A stretch of DNA of 64,000 nt from Myrmaecium sp. VS I D KN 1 (taxonomy: Eukaryota > Ascomycota > Dothideomycetes > Valsariales > Valsariaceae), in assembly GCA_019775845.1 (NCBI GenBank), contig JADQAV010000003.1, positions 372,001-436,000 of the forward strand. Direction: 5' to 3'. The notes below the pieces were generated by a model. It was not told the DNA's origin. It searched no databases and saw nothing but the letters and a program-made list of their open reading frames with translations. The position numbers and the translations under genes were made by a program. Below are positions 45,555-55,999 of this stretch, one piece after another; the first letter of the stretch is position 1, and each line of letters begins with the position of its first letter.

Positions 45555-45747
45555 ATCAGCTCTCTTTGCCAAATGGCTTAGATCAAGTGTAGTATCTGTT
45601 CTTTCTAGTTTAACCGCTAGAACGTGCCTACGGGCACATCTATGGTTATTCCAATCTTTGGACCTCGCCGCTGGGGCGCTGGGCTTGCCTATCTCCAGTG
45701 GCACAGTGTCCTCCCGTTTGCACCACCCGGGAGAGACGCGACCACCC
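45555..45747 (+). ncRNA. U2 spliceosomal snRNA
   Basis: The core word GATCAAGTGTAGTATCTG (45581-45598) is the near-invariant U2 segment; GUAGUA within it (45589-45594) pairs with the intron branch site. It is preceded by CTCTTTGCC and GGCTTA of stem I. Stem IIa is TTCTAG (45603-45608) with CTAGAA (45617-45622). Stem IIb is GTGCC/GGCAC closed by a UACG tetraloop (45624-45637). A Sm-like site AATCTTTGG follows (45653-45661), and a 3' hairpin CTCCCG/CGGGAG (45711-45733) resembles stem-loop IV. Length about 193 nt is normal. Ends are estimated: 5' from alignment in memory, 3' just before a T run. The stem I loop reads AAAT rather than the usual TTTT. Its product joins the U2 snRNP and contacts U6 and the branch point. 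Confidence 0.95.
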
Positions 45748-46238
45748 TTTTTTCATCGAGACTTCTCTGCCATGGGCAGGAGCTTGAGGAAGAAAGTTGT
45801 GTACTATATCGATGCATAGCCCTGCAGAGCGAAGGACTCGGCAGCCGACGCAGAAGCTATGCTGTTGCTCAGTGTTCCGTGCGAGATTTTGACGTCGCGT
45901 TGCTTGTATACGTTCGCAGTTTTGACGTACGGTTCGATGGAATGCAGACAGAGGAGCGAATGTATATCGGTGCTAGTGAAGTCAACGCATCTCGCTTTCG
46001 CCGTAGATGTTCAACAAAGGGAGCATTCGGTAGCCCAGAGGAGCAGTTTGTATGCGTACAGTAGTGGCGTAGGGTGAGGACGTGAATTTTCACGGTCGCT
46101 TGCAAGGCTTTGCAAACGAGACGTGTAGGTAACCACCTTTCGTGATACAGAGCTCCAGTCCCCTACAAAATACACACACCACCACCGCCTGAAAAGTTCA
46201 TCATCTCTTGTTTCTCCGTTGTACTATACACTGCAAAG
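45748..46238. other. Intergenic
   Basis: 491 bp between U2 and translin. No gene supported; the right end is probably the translin promoter and 5' UTR. Confidence 0.6.
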
Positions 46239-47326
46239 ATGGCTATTCGTCATGGAATGGTTGACCCTGCCATATTCGAGGACCTCCAAGCTCGTGTGGA
46301 CCAGGACGTGAGCGTGCGCGATGTATGTCGGTCGTCAAGCTACCACCTTTCCGAGCAGTATTCTGACATTCTCTACAGGCGCTCCGTGAAATCGTCCAGA
46401 CGTTGGAAAGGCAGAGTTTGTCACTTCAACTCCAGTGAAATAAGACCTATTCTTACGCGTGCCAGCTCGCTCTGTGCAGTCCATCCTTTCACGGGCACAT
46501 TCCACCCCGACCTCAGAACGCAAGTTTATGATTCCTCACCACTGCATCATTGCCGACTTTGACTGACTTGTCGACCAGTTCCTGAGCTTGTGTCTGCCGC
46601 CGAAACTTCGATCAAGCAGGAAATCGAGACCATCTCCAAGCTCTCGGAGGCGGCTTCCAAGCATCCTTACTACAAGTGGAACTCCATGTGGTCGCGCCAA
46701 ATCCAGGATGTGGTATGAAGCATGATTCTACGTATTCCGGGCGCGCGACTCACTCTGTCACAGATCTTTACTATCCTTTTCTGTGGCTGGCTTGGCGGTT
46801 TCGCTCCGGAAGGCAGCGAGCACAAGACTGGCAGGTTGTTGACCATTGAAGAAGTCGGGAAGCTTCTGAATGGTAAGTACAGTTGCAGAATGAGTGCTGT
46901 TAAAGTACAAAGCTGATTTGTTGTCTAGTCGATGTGAACCTCAAGGAGAAGGACGCCTTTCACATCACGATTGAGGAGTACCTTCTGTCCTTGATTTCTC
47001 TCGTCGATGAGCTTGTAAGTGAACAGGACCTGGCCGCCTCGATATCACGCACTTATAGAACTTCAGGCACGTCTTGCGAGAAATTCGGTCACTCTAGGCG
47101 ACAACGGCCGGCCGCTACAGATCAGCCAGTTTATCAAGGACCTTCACGCTGGCTTCCAAATCCTCAACCTGAAGAACGACATTCTCAGGAAGCGCAGTGA
47201 CGGGATCAAGTATAGGGTAGGTTCACTCAGCTCTGCCTCATGGCAACCCGGCTAACGATCACCCAGGTCAAAGAGGTGGAGGATGTCGTTTACGATCTCT
47301 CTCTTCGGAACCTCATTCCGAAGTGA
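46239..47326 (+). CDS. TSN: Translin
   Basis: Subunit of the translin-TRAX (C3PO) endoribonuclease; in Neurospora the complex trims pre-tRNA 5' pieces. The gene is split by eight introns. The first exons are 46239-46322, 46379-46415, 46466-46519 and 46579 on, giving MAIRHGMVDPAIFEDL, ALREIVQTLERQ, TRSVQSILSRAHSTPTSE and LPELVSAAETSIKQEIETI. Later exons carry HPYYKWNSMWSRQIQDV, FCGWLGGFAPEG, FHITIEEYLLSLISLVDEL, ARLARNSVTLGD and FQILNLKNDILRKRSDGIKYR, and end VKEVEDVVYDLSLRNLIPK. All are translin family words. The intron at 46520-46578 has a GC-AG border (GCAAGT). Nuclease residues are usually in the TRAX partner, which is not in this window. Confidence 0.93.
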
Positions 47327-47720
47327 GGACACGAAATTGAAGAGCTGACGCCCTTCGCCAGAGGAAGTAATTTTCCTCACGCAATGTTTGATATATGGCT
47401 CCATGAATGTAAACATCTCGAGCGCGGCTTGCTGCGACGAGGTTTGCGGCGTTGTCAACTTGAGTCAACAAGAATAAATTTACACCCAAAGACGTTTATC
47501 TCTGAAATCACACGTGAATTCAACTGCCATGAACGTGATAACGGTACAAACGGGTGCGGGCTTGCCTGCCCGTGCAACTCGCGCGATTTTTCTGACGTAG
47601 AACCATGAAATCTCCCTTTTCGGGCAGCTCGGCATTTTCAGGCAGGGGTTTCGCGCCGGGCAGCCCTCTCTAAAAACCGCAACCCTCCCGCGACAACTGC
47701 TCACAACCCCCAAGCTGTCC
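47327..47720. other. Intergenic
   Basis: About 390 bp between translin and the PIG-F-like gene; no gene supported. Confidence 0.6.
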
Positions 47721-47741
47721 ATGGAGCCACGGCAAGCATGA
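47721..47741 (+). promoter_or_regulatory. Upstream ORF abutting the PIG-F start (ATGA)
   Basis: A six-codon ATG frame (MEPRQA) ends with a TGA whose TG are the last two bases of the main ATG (47738-47740), giving an ATGA overlap. This geometry suits termination-coupled re-initiation. Its presence in the mRNA is inferred. Confidence 0.6.
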
Positions 47742-48677
47742 GCGCACCAACGACCACAGCAGTGACGAAGCCCCCGGTGAAGCCTCCGGCGAAGGGCAAT
47801 GGCGGCGGCGGCGGCAGCAACAGTGGCAGCAGCAAAATCGCTTCCACCCCCGCCCACCCGGTCGAGCTGCTGGACAACGACATCGCCCGCGTCTACGCGC
47901 ACGTCAACCCGCTCCTGATCCTCTCCGTGTACTCCATCCGCTTCGGCCGGATCGTCGCCGACCCAGTCCCCGCGCTTCTCGAACTGCTGGTGCCGCTGGG
48001 CGTGCTCCAGATCGCCTACGCGTTCCTCTGCCTGCCGCCGTACGGCGGGAACGGGGCGGCGGGCCGGCCCCATGTGAAGAGGAGGCCGGGCATGAAGCCG
48101 GAAGAGTCCAAGGGCAGTGGTATCGTTGTGAGTGCCCGTTTCTTGTCCTGTCGTGCTTGTGCGGGGTGCGGTTGATGCTGATTTGCCGTTACAGCCCGCA
48201 CTTCTCTCCGGTCTGCTCTCCTTCGTCCTCGGAACCCCTATCCTTACCGTCGCCATGATCCTCTTCGGCGCCCCGTTGACCACGCATTGGGTTCATACCC
48301 TTCTGTGCGCGGCGCACATGTCCCTCCTCGCGACAGTGCCTTTGATATACGTACACGGTGTGGACGGCGAGAAGTGGAGGGAGATTGCGGGGTTCATGCT
48401 GCCGATTGACGAAGTGTTTGGGGGTGCGCTAGGATGCTTGTTGGGTGCGTGGGTTGGTGCTGTGCCGATACCTCTGGACTGGTGAGTGGATTTCCCCTTC
48501 CTTGCACGCGGACGTGCGATCATTGGGCTCATGGCAGGCGTTGGCTAATGTAAAACCAGGGATCGTGACTGGCAGAAATGGCCCGTCACCATCGTCACCG
48601 GCGCGTATATCGGATACGCGATAGGAAAGCTGGCCGGTGGATATCTACTCAAGGGCAAGAAGATCAAGTTCGACTAG
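47738..48677 (+). CDS. GPI11: GPI-anchor biosynthesis protein PIG-F / Gpi11
   Basis: Partner of the ethanolamine-phosphate transferases that finish the GPI precursor in the ER. Three exons (47738-48127, 48195-48481, 48560-48677) give 264 residues. A short Gly/Ser/Pro-rich head (residues about 1-40) precedes a multi-pass membrane protein. Helices include NPLLILSVYSIRFGRIV, ALLSGLLSFVLGTPILTVAMILFGAP and HTLLCAAHMSLLATVPLIYV. The family end motif is complete: [38 protein letters not shown] with TGAYIGYAIGKL after it. A lysine-rich tail (KGKKIKFD) ends it. A uORF overlaps the start codon. The other GPI gene, PIG-L, is 2.6 kb downstream on the opposite strand. Confidence 0.95.
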
Positions 48678-50107
48678 GCCTCGCGCTTCGAGCAATCGCC
48701 AGCGAACGGGAAAGTAGGGAATTTCATAGAAAGGTACCAAGAATATCACGCGAAAAAATGGATCAGATTCAGGAACTCCCCGCGTCCCTTCAAGAAATCC
48801 GAACCATGATATTCATGGCTCTTTGGGCACCGACTCGACGGTCACCGTGTCTGCATCCACCGAAGCTCCGCCGTCTTTGGTCATCGGGCTTCCTACAGAG
48901 AGTCCCCCGGAAACAACATTCGCGTGACCCATTGGTATCTTCGGAGAGACCGAGGCTGCCATCGTTCGCAGCAAAGCCAGCACCTTCAGCACGAGCCCTT
49001 GGAGAACTGCAGGACGAAGAAATTGTCACACCGGAGAAGCTGCCGCTGAGAAACAGCCTTTGCTCCAATATCAAACAACGTGGCTGAAAGGCGTTTTTGA
49101 AAAAGGCAGCCACTGTGCTGCCGGTCATGTCGCCGATGTTTATCGACATTACGTACTAGGTACGATGTGATCTTCAGGACAGTCCATTCAAGCTTACTCA
49201 TGTAAGCTTCATCGGCAACTTTCCTTTCGGTTGGCACGTCCAGCGACGAGGGGTCCGGGGAAGGAGTCCGGGATGTGGTCAACATCCCCCCATCTTCTCT
49301 TCGCGGGACTTCTACATCTGGTCTAGAGGGTCAAGAGTCACGCAGGAACCAGGCTACCTCCAACATGGCGTGTGCCCACCATTTCGCTCCGTTCATTGCC
49401 GTCACGCTGCTTGTTACTCGGCGCTTTATGTCATTTCTTCCTAGCATCTCATGCATCGAACCTGTTCCGTGATCAGAAGGCGGTGGAAGGTCACTGAGGT
49501 CAATGGAGGTTTCTTATGGAGTGGAGGGTACGGATACGGTGGCTGGTGCGATTTACATAAAGGCTGTCGGTGGCGCGTGAGGGAACTGTTTCAGCCTGGG
49601 TGACACCCCAGCGCGAGGCTGTGGAGGATCGGCGGTTTGCGGTTTGTTGTTTCTTTCCTGTAACTTCACACTGCATGCTTCAGCGGAAGAGATACATCTC
49701 TATCTGTTCGACTTTGCCTTACTTTACCTTCCGTCTCCGGAAACTAAAGGAGAGATCGTCTTGTCTCATGGAAACTTCCATTTCTTCTTCATCTTACATC
49801 TCTAAGAAACCGGATGTCAACCCTTTTCCTTGCTTTGCCTAATTTGTTTCGGCGACATAGAAAGAAGAAGCGGGTAAGCTACAAAGTCACCGATCCCGGC
49901 CCCTTGACCTCCTCATTTTCTCTGCTCGAAAAGTGGCCGAAGAACCGGTGGGATGGTAGAGGGAAGTCATCTCTTCCTAGGTTCTTTCTTTCTTTCTTTC
50001 ACACATCTCCGCGCCCTCAATTCACCCCCCTCTGCACACCGAGCTGCACTCCCACCGTAGAGGGTGGTCGGGCAGTAGCAATCGCAGTCATAGCGGCAGA
50101 GTAGACA

Positions 50108-50141
50108 AAGCAAGCAAGCAGGCAAGCAAGCAAGCAAGCAA
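50108..50141 (+). repeat. (AAGC)n microsatellite
   Basis: Near-perfect AAGC/GGC units over 34 bp. Confidence 0.8.
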
Positions 50142-50200
50142 GGGGCAATCGCAAGGGAGCCACACGTGCGGCGTACAGTATGTGCATGCGTGCATGCGTT

Positions 50201-50247
50201 TGACCATCGTGACCACGATCATGACCACGATCATGACTACGCTCATC
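50201..50247 (+). repeat. Short 12-bp tandem repeat
   Basis: Three to four imperfect copies of TGACCACGATCA, whose GATC core makes the array partly self-complementary. Confidence 0.7.
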
Positions 50248-50750
50248 AGTATGCATGTGTGTCAGACAGACAATGTGAGCGCGCGGGGAAGCGGGGAGGT
50301 ACGATCGATCACACATCCCGGCATGCATGTTGTAGTACTACTGTAAGGTAGTAGGCAGGGACCTCGAAGGTAGAAGAGGATGGGGGAATGTATAAATAAA
50401 GAGACGTCCGGGGAGGGGGGGACTTGCCGCCTCTGCGCCTTCTCTATCTTCTTAACTACCACTTCCACTTTCACTTCCTCCTCCCCACACGTCAGACTCC
50501 GCCGCCGTTGGCTTTCATTGCTCTGCCCGTCCTCCTCCTCAATCGAAGAAAAAAACAAGGTGAGTCGAACACGCACCATTCTTCTCTTTGACTGCAGCTG
50601 CTGGCTGCTTAACCCAACCCAACCCAGCACCCGCCTTCCCCTTCCCTTTCACCATCACACTCACACCATGCGTTTCCACGCCATCTAACACGGAACTCGA
50701 CCCATAAAACCCCCCAATAAAAGCAAAGCAAAGCAAAAGAAACGAAAAGA

Positions 50751-51143
50751 ATGCACCTCCCCACCACCACCCTCCTCAGCACCCTGCTGCTAAGCATCCT
50801 GCACCTCCCCAGCGCCGCGCTCGCCCAATCCAGCACGACCACAACCACAACCTCCACCCTCGTCCCGGACACCCCGGTGCAATACTACGCCGAGATCTTC
50901 GCCAACACATCCACCTGCGACACGGCCACCACGCCCGTGTACGCCTTCCTGCCGAGTGGCGGGGTTGGGTGTTTGGACCGCGCGCTGGCCGCCGCTGACC
51001 ACGGCTCCGTTCGGTTGCGGGTCGGGAGCGTGCTGCATGGCTGGACGGGCGCGGGGTGCACGGGCGAGCAGGTGCTCGCGGTGACGACGGCGGATGGGTG
51101 TGCGGCGGTGGGCGTGGATGTGGGGAGTTGGTCGTCGTATTAG
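50751..51143 (+). CDS. Small secreted protein, 130 aa
   Basis: Intronless frame. A signal peptide with a leucine core (TTLLSTLLLSILHLPSAALA) ends near residue 25 at an AxA-type site, followed by a Thr-run (STTTTTTSTL). The mature part has four cysteines (STCDT, VGCLDRA, AGCTGE, DGCAAV), enough for two disulphides. Size, secretion and cysteines are like fungal effectors or small surface proteins, but no family is recognised. The end DVGSWSSY is not hydrophobic, so no GPI anchor. It sits convergent with PIG-L, about 100 bp between stops. Confidence 0.7.
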   Translation: MHLPTTTLLSTLLLSILHLPSAALAQSSTTTTTTSTLVPDTPVQYYAEIFANTSTCDTATTPVYAFLPSGGVGCLDRALAAADHGSVRLRVGSVLHGWTGAGCTGEQVLAVTTADGCAAVGVDVGSWSSY

Positions 51144-51247
51144 GGTTTGGGTCGGATGGATGTGGAGGAGCAGGAGGCTCGCGCGGAGGAGAATGGGCGG
51201 ATTGGGGATATATCGAGATTATCTTGTCCGATAGAGAAAATCGAATT

Positions 51248-52215
51248 CTAGACGACCTTCTCCCTCTTCAGATCATTGATGACCATGTACCGTCCAATCG
51301 AGATCCATCCCCAACGAAACCATATCATCTGGCTGCGGTGCGCGCGCGTCATCGCCTGCTGCGCCGTGCGGTAGCCCGTCGGCCCGCTCGCGAAGAACAG
51401 CGGGGTGGGAAACTCGCCCGTCTCCTTGCGGCGAAACAGGGTGTGGACGAGGGTGAGGGGCGCGTCGAAGACGCTCGCGTACTTGCGCAGCAGGTTCGTT
51501 GAGGTCAGGGTGTACAGCTTGATGGGGCATTCCCAGCCGGTGTGCTTGTGCATGAGGTTGCGGAGGAAGGAGTGCGCGCCCGCGTGCAGGGACTTGTGGT
51601 TCGGGTGGGAGGAGATGCCGTGCGGGTCGAAGGTGAGGAGGACGTCGATGGTTGCTTGGGGCGCTTCAGAGGAGGGGATCGTGGCCATTTTTGGGGCGAA
51701 GGCGGAGGTGAGGATGTTGGAGAGGAGACGCGGGTGCCAGGTCACGGACATGGAGTCGGGGAAGTTGCTGCGTGGTGGTCAGCGACTGCTGTTGTCGAGA
51801 GGAAACGTGAGGAGGATGGGGACTTACGGGTCGTCCAGGACAAGCACGTCGTCCTCGCTTCGAAGCCCAAGCAGCATGCCACTCTTGATGAGCTCCTTCT
51901 TCCTAACCTCCCCCAGGCCGTCGGCGTTGCCTGCAATTATCGACATCTCCGTCGTTAGCCATACGCTCACCATTGACTCGTAAGACACCAAGACATACCG
52001 GTGCTCATGCACAAGATCTTGACGTGGTTACCCAGCTCCGGCCTCGTCAGGGCGAGCAGCGTCGGGGCGAAGAACATGGCCTCGTCGTCCGGGTGGGCGA
52101 TGAGCAGGCAGATGCGCTTGCCCCGCAGCGTGGGGAACGTCCGGCTCAGCTGGGCTGTGTAGAGCCAGAAGCCGAGGATCAGCAGGGGCGCCGTCGCCCA
52201 TGCAAGCACGTTCAT
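51248..52215 (-). CDS. GPI12: N-acetylglucosaminyl-phosphatidylinositol de-N-acetylase (PIG-L / Gpi12)
   Basis: Second enzyme of GPI-anchor synthesis, removing acetate from GlcNAc-PI on the cytosolic face of the ER. Three exons (52215-51999, 51930-51828, 51767-51248) give 279 residues. An N-terminal membrane anchor ([18 protein letters not shown]) precedes the LmbE-like domain. The metal site has [15 protein letters not shown] (His-Pro-Asp-Asp-Glu) and the later [13 protein letters not shown] with its two histidines. [16 protein letters not shown] is the family word spanning intron 1. The C-terminus has [18 protein letters not shown]. All zinc-ligand motifs are present, so activity is expected. 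Confidence 0.95.
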
Positions 52216-52674
52216 CGTGCGTGTGGCCGTGTGGGTTGGGAGTGGTGAGTGTTGATGTCGTTGTTTGGGAGGGCAGAGAGCTACCTATGGCGTATGAGGT
52301 ACCTAGTGGTCCTGCTCGCCTGGGGAAGGTTTAGCCGATGGACGTCCTTTGAGTGCCTGCTTCACCCTCTTACGATGGCCGCGGTCCTACTAGGAATCAA
52401 GTAGATGTATATACATATATACATCTACATATATACCTACTGCATCTCGTGAAGAAAGGCTGATGGGGGCGACATGCCTAAAAGCTTGATTATATCTATC
52501 GGTTGGTTAATGATTTCCTTCCTTTCTATATCATTTGTCCATAATAAAGAGTATATAGTTAAGTACTTAGATAGAAAGACAATCGCCTATTCGACTAATT
52601 TTTTCATCTATCAGCCTTGGGCACCGGCAGTTCCTATCTACATACCATGATACAGTACGAGAGTTGTGTAGGTC

Positions 52675-52702
52675 TTTTTTTTTTTTTTTTTTTTTTTTTT
52701 TT
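52675..52702 (+). repeat. Poly-T tract (28 T)
   Basis: Uninterrupted run of T in intergenic DNA; length may be uncertain in the assembly. No retroposed gene or target-site duplication seen next to it. Confidence 0.85.
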
Positions 52703-53774
52703 GTTTTTCTATTGTTCTCTTCCTTTTTTCCCTCCCCGTCGTTCTCGAAGCCCGTTCCTTGCTCATCGTGGCTGACCAATGAGAAGGCCCGGCCCCACGC
52801 CCCGGTGGGGAGCCCGGAGTCGTGGTTGGGGATTACTCGATCTCATCGAGTCACCACCGTCGATGGGATCTTCCGTACTTATCATACCTACTACCTATGG
52901 TGGCCGGTTCGGGAGGAACCGCAACGATACTACACACTTTTTTTTAGATGACTTAGGTACCTACCTTACTACTCGCTTCAAGTCCGGACGTAGGCCGTAT
53001 CTTACCTTACTATACAGGTCCAGTCGGAAAGAAACTCGACTCACTCGACTCACTCGTCCTCTCCATGAATGAATGAATATCCCGGCATCGGGGCGGAAGG
53101 ACGTCGTTTCAATCCAGCCCGGGCTCTGTCCCACGGAACGGATCAGTACGGCGGGGTGGAGAATCTGGGGCAGGTTGGTAGGTAGCTTCCACCTCCCCCC
53201 GACGCACCCCCCACCCCGGCACACGGCACTTTCCCCCGCATGTCCACATGGGATGAGACGTCCGAGAGACAGGAGTGAGTGTGAGGTTGCAGTCACATCA
53301 GACTGCTCAGACCGCGCATGATAGGCGCACCCGACCCTATCACCATTCCGTTCCTATCATCCCCTCCCGCTCTTTACTACAGCACCTCAGGGGCAATCCC
53401 GCGGGCGAACGAAGGCGTTGGACCCGGCCGCAGAGATAACGGACGTGACGGCCTACTACATTACCTACCTACTTACGACGTAGGAGGACGAACTACTACT
53501 ACATGCAGTATATACCTGACTTACTTCAGGTGAAGAACCTTCAGTTCCTGTCTAACCGACTAGCTCCCGCCATGCCGTTCGCATCACCGGCTGGCTTCTT
53601 TTGGCCGGAAAACAAGCTCACTCTCCCTCCCGCTGATCAGTCCGTCCGCCGCGTTGACAACGGGTGATGCTAACATCATCGGCTGCTTATCTCCTGTATC
53701 TATCTTTCCTTCTCCCTCCACCACGCTGCCGACAGCGATGCAGGGCCCTCACCATTTCCGCCGCCGTCTTCTGC

Positions 53775-53807
53775 TTCCTCCTCCTCCTCCTCCTCCTCCT
53801 CCTCCTC
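53775..53807 (+). repeat. (CCT)n microsatellite
   Basis: About ten CCT/CTC units before the NCS1 permease gene. Confidence 0.85.
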
Positions 53808-54147
53808 ATAAATATGTGATGCTCCCCGCTCCCTGTCCGACATGTCCCCTTGGCCACACCGTCACCAGCCGCTCTCCAGTTCCGACGTCCGACGTTCATC
53901 ACCGCCATCCGTCGTCGTCCCTCCTCGCATCCGTCATCCTGGGGAAGTCGGTCGAGACAGGCGAGATCAGTGCGAGCGGGAGCCCTTGATCCCTGACCGT
54001 TCCTCGTCCTACGGAGCACAACGTCATCGACTCCCGGGCGTCGCTTCCCAGTCGACAACATTGTTTCCTTCCTCTTCCTCTTTTGATCACCTTTCAAGAC
54101 CGTCTTGTACGTCGGACGCCGAATCCCTCTTCTCCTTCCCTCCCATC

Positions 54148-55999
54148 ATGGAGAAGGTGCGCGACTCCCGCGTCGGACGGATCCTCGACAAGATCGCTGT
54201 CAACGCCGAGCCCGGCCTGAGCAATGCCCAGCTTATGCTCATCAACGAGGATCTCGCCCCTGTTGAGTCGGACCGGCGCCGATGGGGAGCCTGGAATTTC
54301 GTCGCGTTCTGGATCTGTACGTTTATCTTTTTTTTTTTTTCCCCTTTTTGCTTTCGGACATCTCCGCTGCTCCCCTGTCTCGTGCGCTCACCCGACGCCA
54401 AGTCCACAAGGCTGACTTTCCTCTCCAGCGGACTCGTTCAACATCAACACATGGATGATCTCATCCAGCAACATCGTCGCCGGCATGGCGTGGTGGCAGT
54501 CCTGGATCTGCGTCTGGATTGGATATACCATCGCCGCCTGCTTCGTCTGTCTGACCGGTCGCATCGGCGCCACCTACCACATCTCCTTCCCCGTCACCAC
54601 CCGCTCCTCTTTCGGCATCTGGGGCTCGTTGTGGCCCGTCTTCAACCGTGCGGCGATGGCGTGCATCTGGTATGGCGTCCAGGGCTGGATCGGCGGGACG
54701 TGCGTCTACCTTATGATCCGGGCCATCTGGAACGACTGGAGAGATGTGAGTGCGGACGTCATCCCGATCCCGTTCAGCGTTATCTAACCCTTTCGCCAGG
54801 ACAACATCCCCAACGGCATCCCTAATTCCGGCACCACCACCGTCCGCTTCGTGTCGTTCTTCCTCTTCTGGCTCGGCAGTCTGCCCGCGCTCTGGTTCCC
54901 GGTGCACCAGATCCGCCACCTGTTCAGCGCCAAAGCCTACGTCGTGCCCGCCGCCGGCATCGCCTTCTTCATCTGGTCCGTCGTGCGCGCCCACGGCCTT
55001 GGTCCCATCGTCCATCAGCCCGCCACCATTCACGGCAGCACGCTCGGCTGGGCGATGGTCAAAGGCATCATGTCCGGCATTGCCAACTTCGCCACCCTCA
55101 TCGTCAACGATCCGGACTTTGCCCGATTCGCGAAGAAGCCCAGCGACGCCTTCCTGCCGCAGCTCCTCACCATCCCCATCGGCTTCGGCATCACCTGCTT
55201 CATCGGCATCATCGTCGGCTCCTCCTCGACCGTCATCTTCGGCGGTGATCCCATCTGGGACCCGCTCGACCTGCTCGAGTCCTTCCTGATTGAGGGCGGG
55301 TCCGCCCAGCGGTTCGGCGTGTTCGTCATTGCATCGGCCTTCTGTCTCGCCCAGCTGGGAACTAACATCGCCGCCAACTCCGTCTCGGCGGGGACGGACC
55401 TGACGGCCCTGCTGCCACGCTACCTGAACATCCGCCGGGGGAGCTACATCTGCGCCATCGTCGGGCTGTGCATGTGCCCGTGGAACCTGATGAGCTCGAG
55501 CAACAACTTCACCACCTACCTGTCCGCCTATTCCGTCTTCCTCTCATCCATCGCCGGCGTGATCGTGACGGACTACTACCTCGTCCGGAAGGGCTACCTT
55601 GAGCTCCGGTCTCTGTACGATGCCCGGCCCTCGAGCCCGTATTACTACACCCTCGGCTTCCACTGGCGGGGGTACGCGGCGTACGTGGCTGGCATCCTCA
55701 TCAACGTCGTCGGCTTCGCCGGTGCCGTCGGGCGGTCCGTCCCCGTCGGCGCCACCTACATCTACAACGTCAACTTCTTCGCCGGCTTCCTCGTCAGCGG
55801 ACTCGTTTACTGGGTTCTCTGTACGGTCGCGCCCGTGCCCGCCTGCAGCGACCGCTGGTGCGAGGTTGGCGCCGAGATCCGCACCCTCAGCGTCGGCTAC
55901 GCGGATGAAGAGGATGACGATCTGGATCTGGAGCGCGGATCGGCGACCGCGGTGGGAGGGGATGGGGATGGGGAAGGGAAAGGGGGGAAGGGGTTATAG
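54148..55999 (+). CDS. NCS1-family permease (uracil/allantoin type)
   Basis: Plasma-membrane importer of nucleobases or related compounds. Three exons (54148-54316, 54429-54745, 54800-55999) give 561 residues with about 12 transmembrane helices. NCS1 family words: [23 protein letters not shown] at the start, [26 protein letters not shown] (helix 1), [24 protein letters not shown] (substrate helix 3), [47 protein letters not shown] and [38 protein letters not shown]. The tail is acidic ([12 protein letters not shown]). The frame is open upstream to an in-frame ATG at 53842, which would add 102 low-complexity residues. I chose 54148 because the family begins there. Closest to the Fur uracil/allantoin branch; the substrate needs testing. 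Confidence 0.93.

Larger units (their letters stand above)
48678..50750. other. 2.1 kb region, one weak coding possibility
   Basis: A minus-strand ATG at 49285 opens a plausible N-terminus (MLTTSRTPSPDPSSLDVPTERKVADEAY). Further left, another minus-strand frame ending near 48818 reads MTKDGGASVDADTVTVESVPKEP before a stop. I could not join the two with good splice sites, so no gene is called. The rest is simple sequence (see repeats) and probable UTR of the small secreted protein gene. Confidence 0.4.
52216..54147. other. 1.9 kb intergenic region with simple sequence
   Basis: Contains a T28 run (52675-52702), a (CCT)n run (53775-53807) and many TAGGTA/TACCTA words (52290-52310, 52885-52970, 53455-53525). 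The last 300 bp encode in frame an optional N-terminal extension of the NCS1 permease. No separate gene supported. Confidence 0.55.

Noticed and set aside
52675-52702. Poly-T tract as the tail of a retroposed SINE or LINE
   Set aside because: No element body, promoter boxes or target-site duplication could be found on either side.
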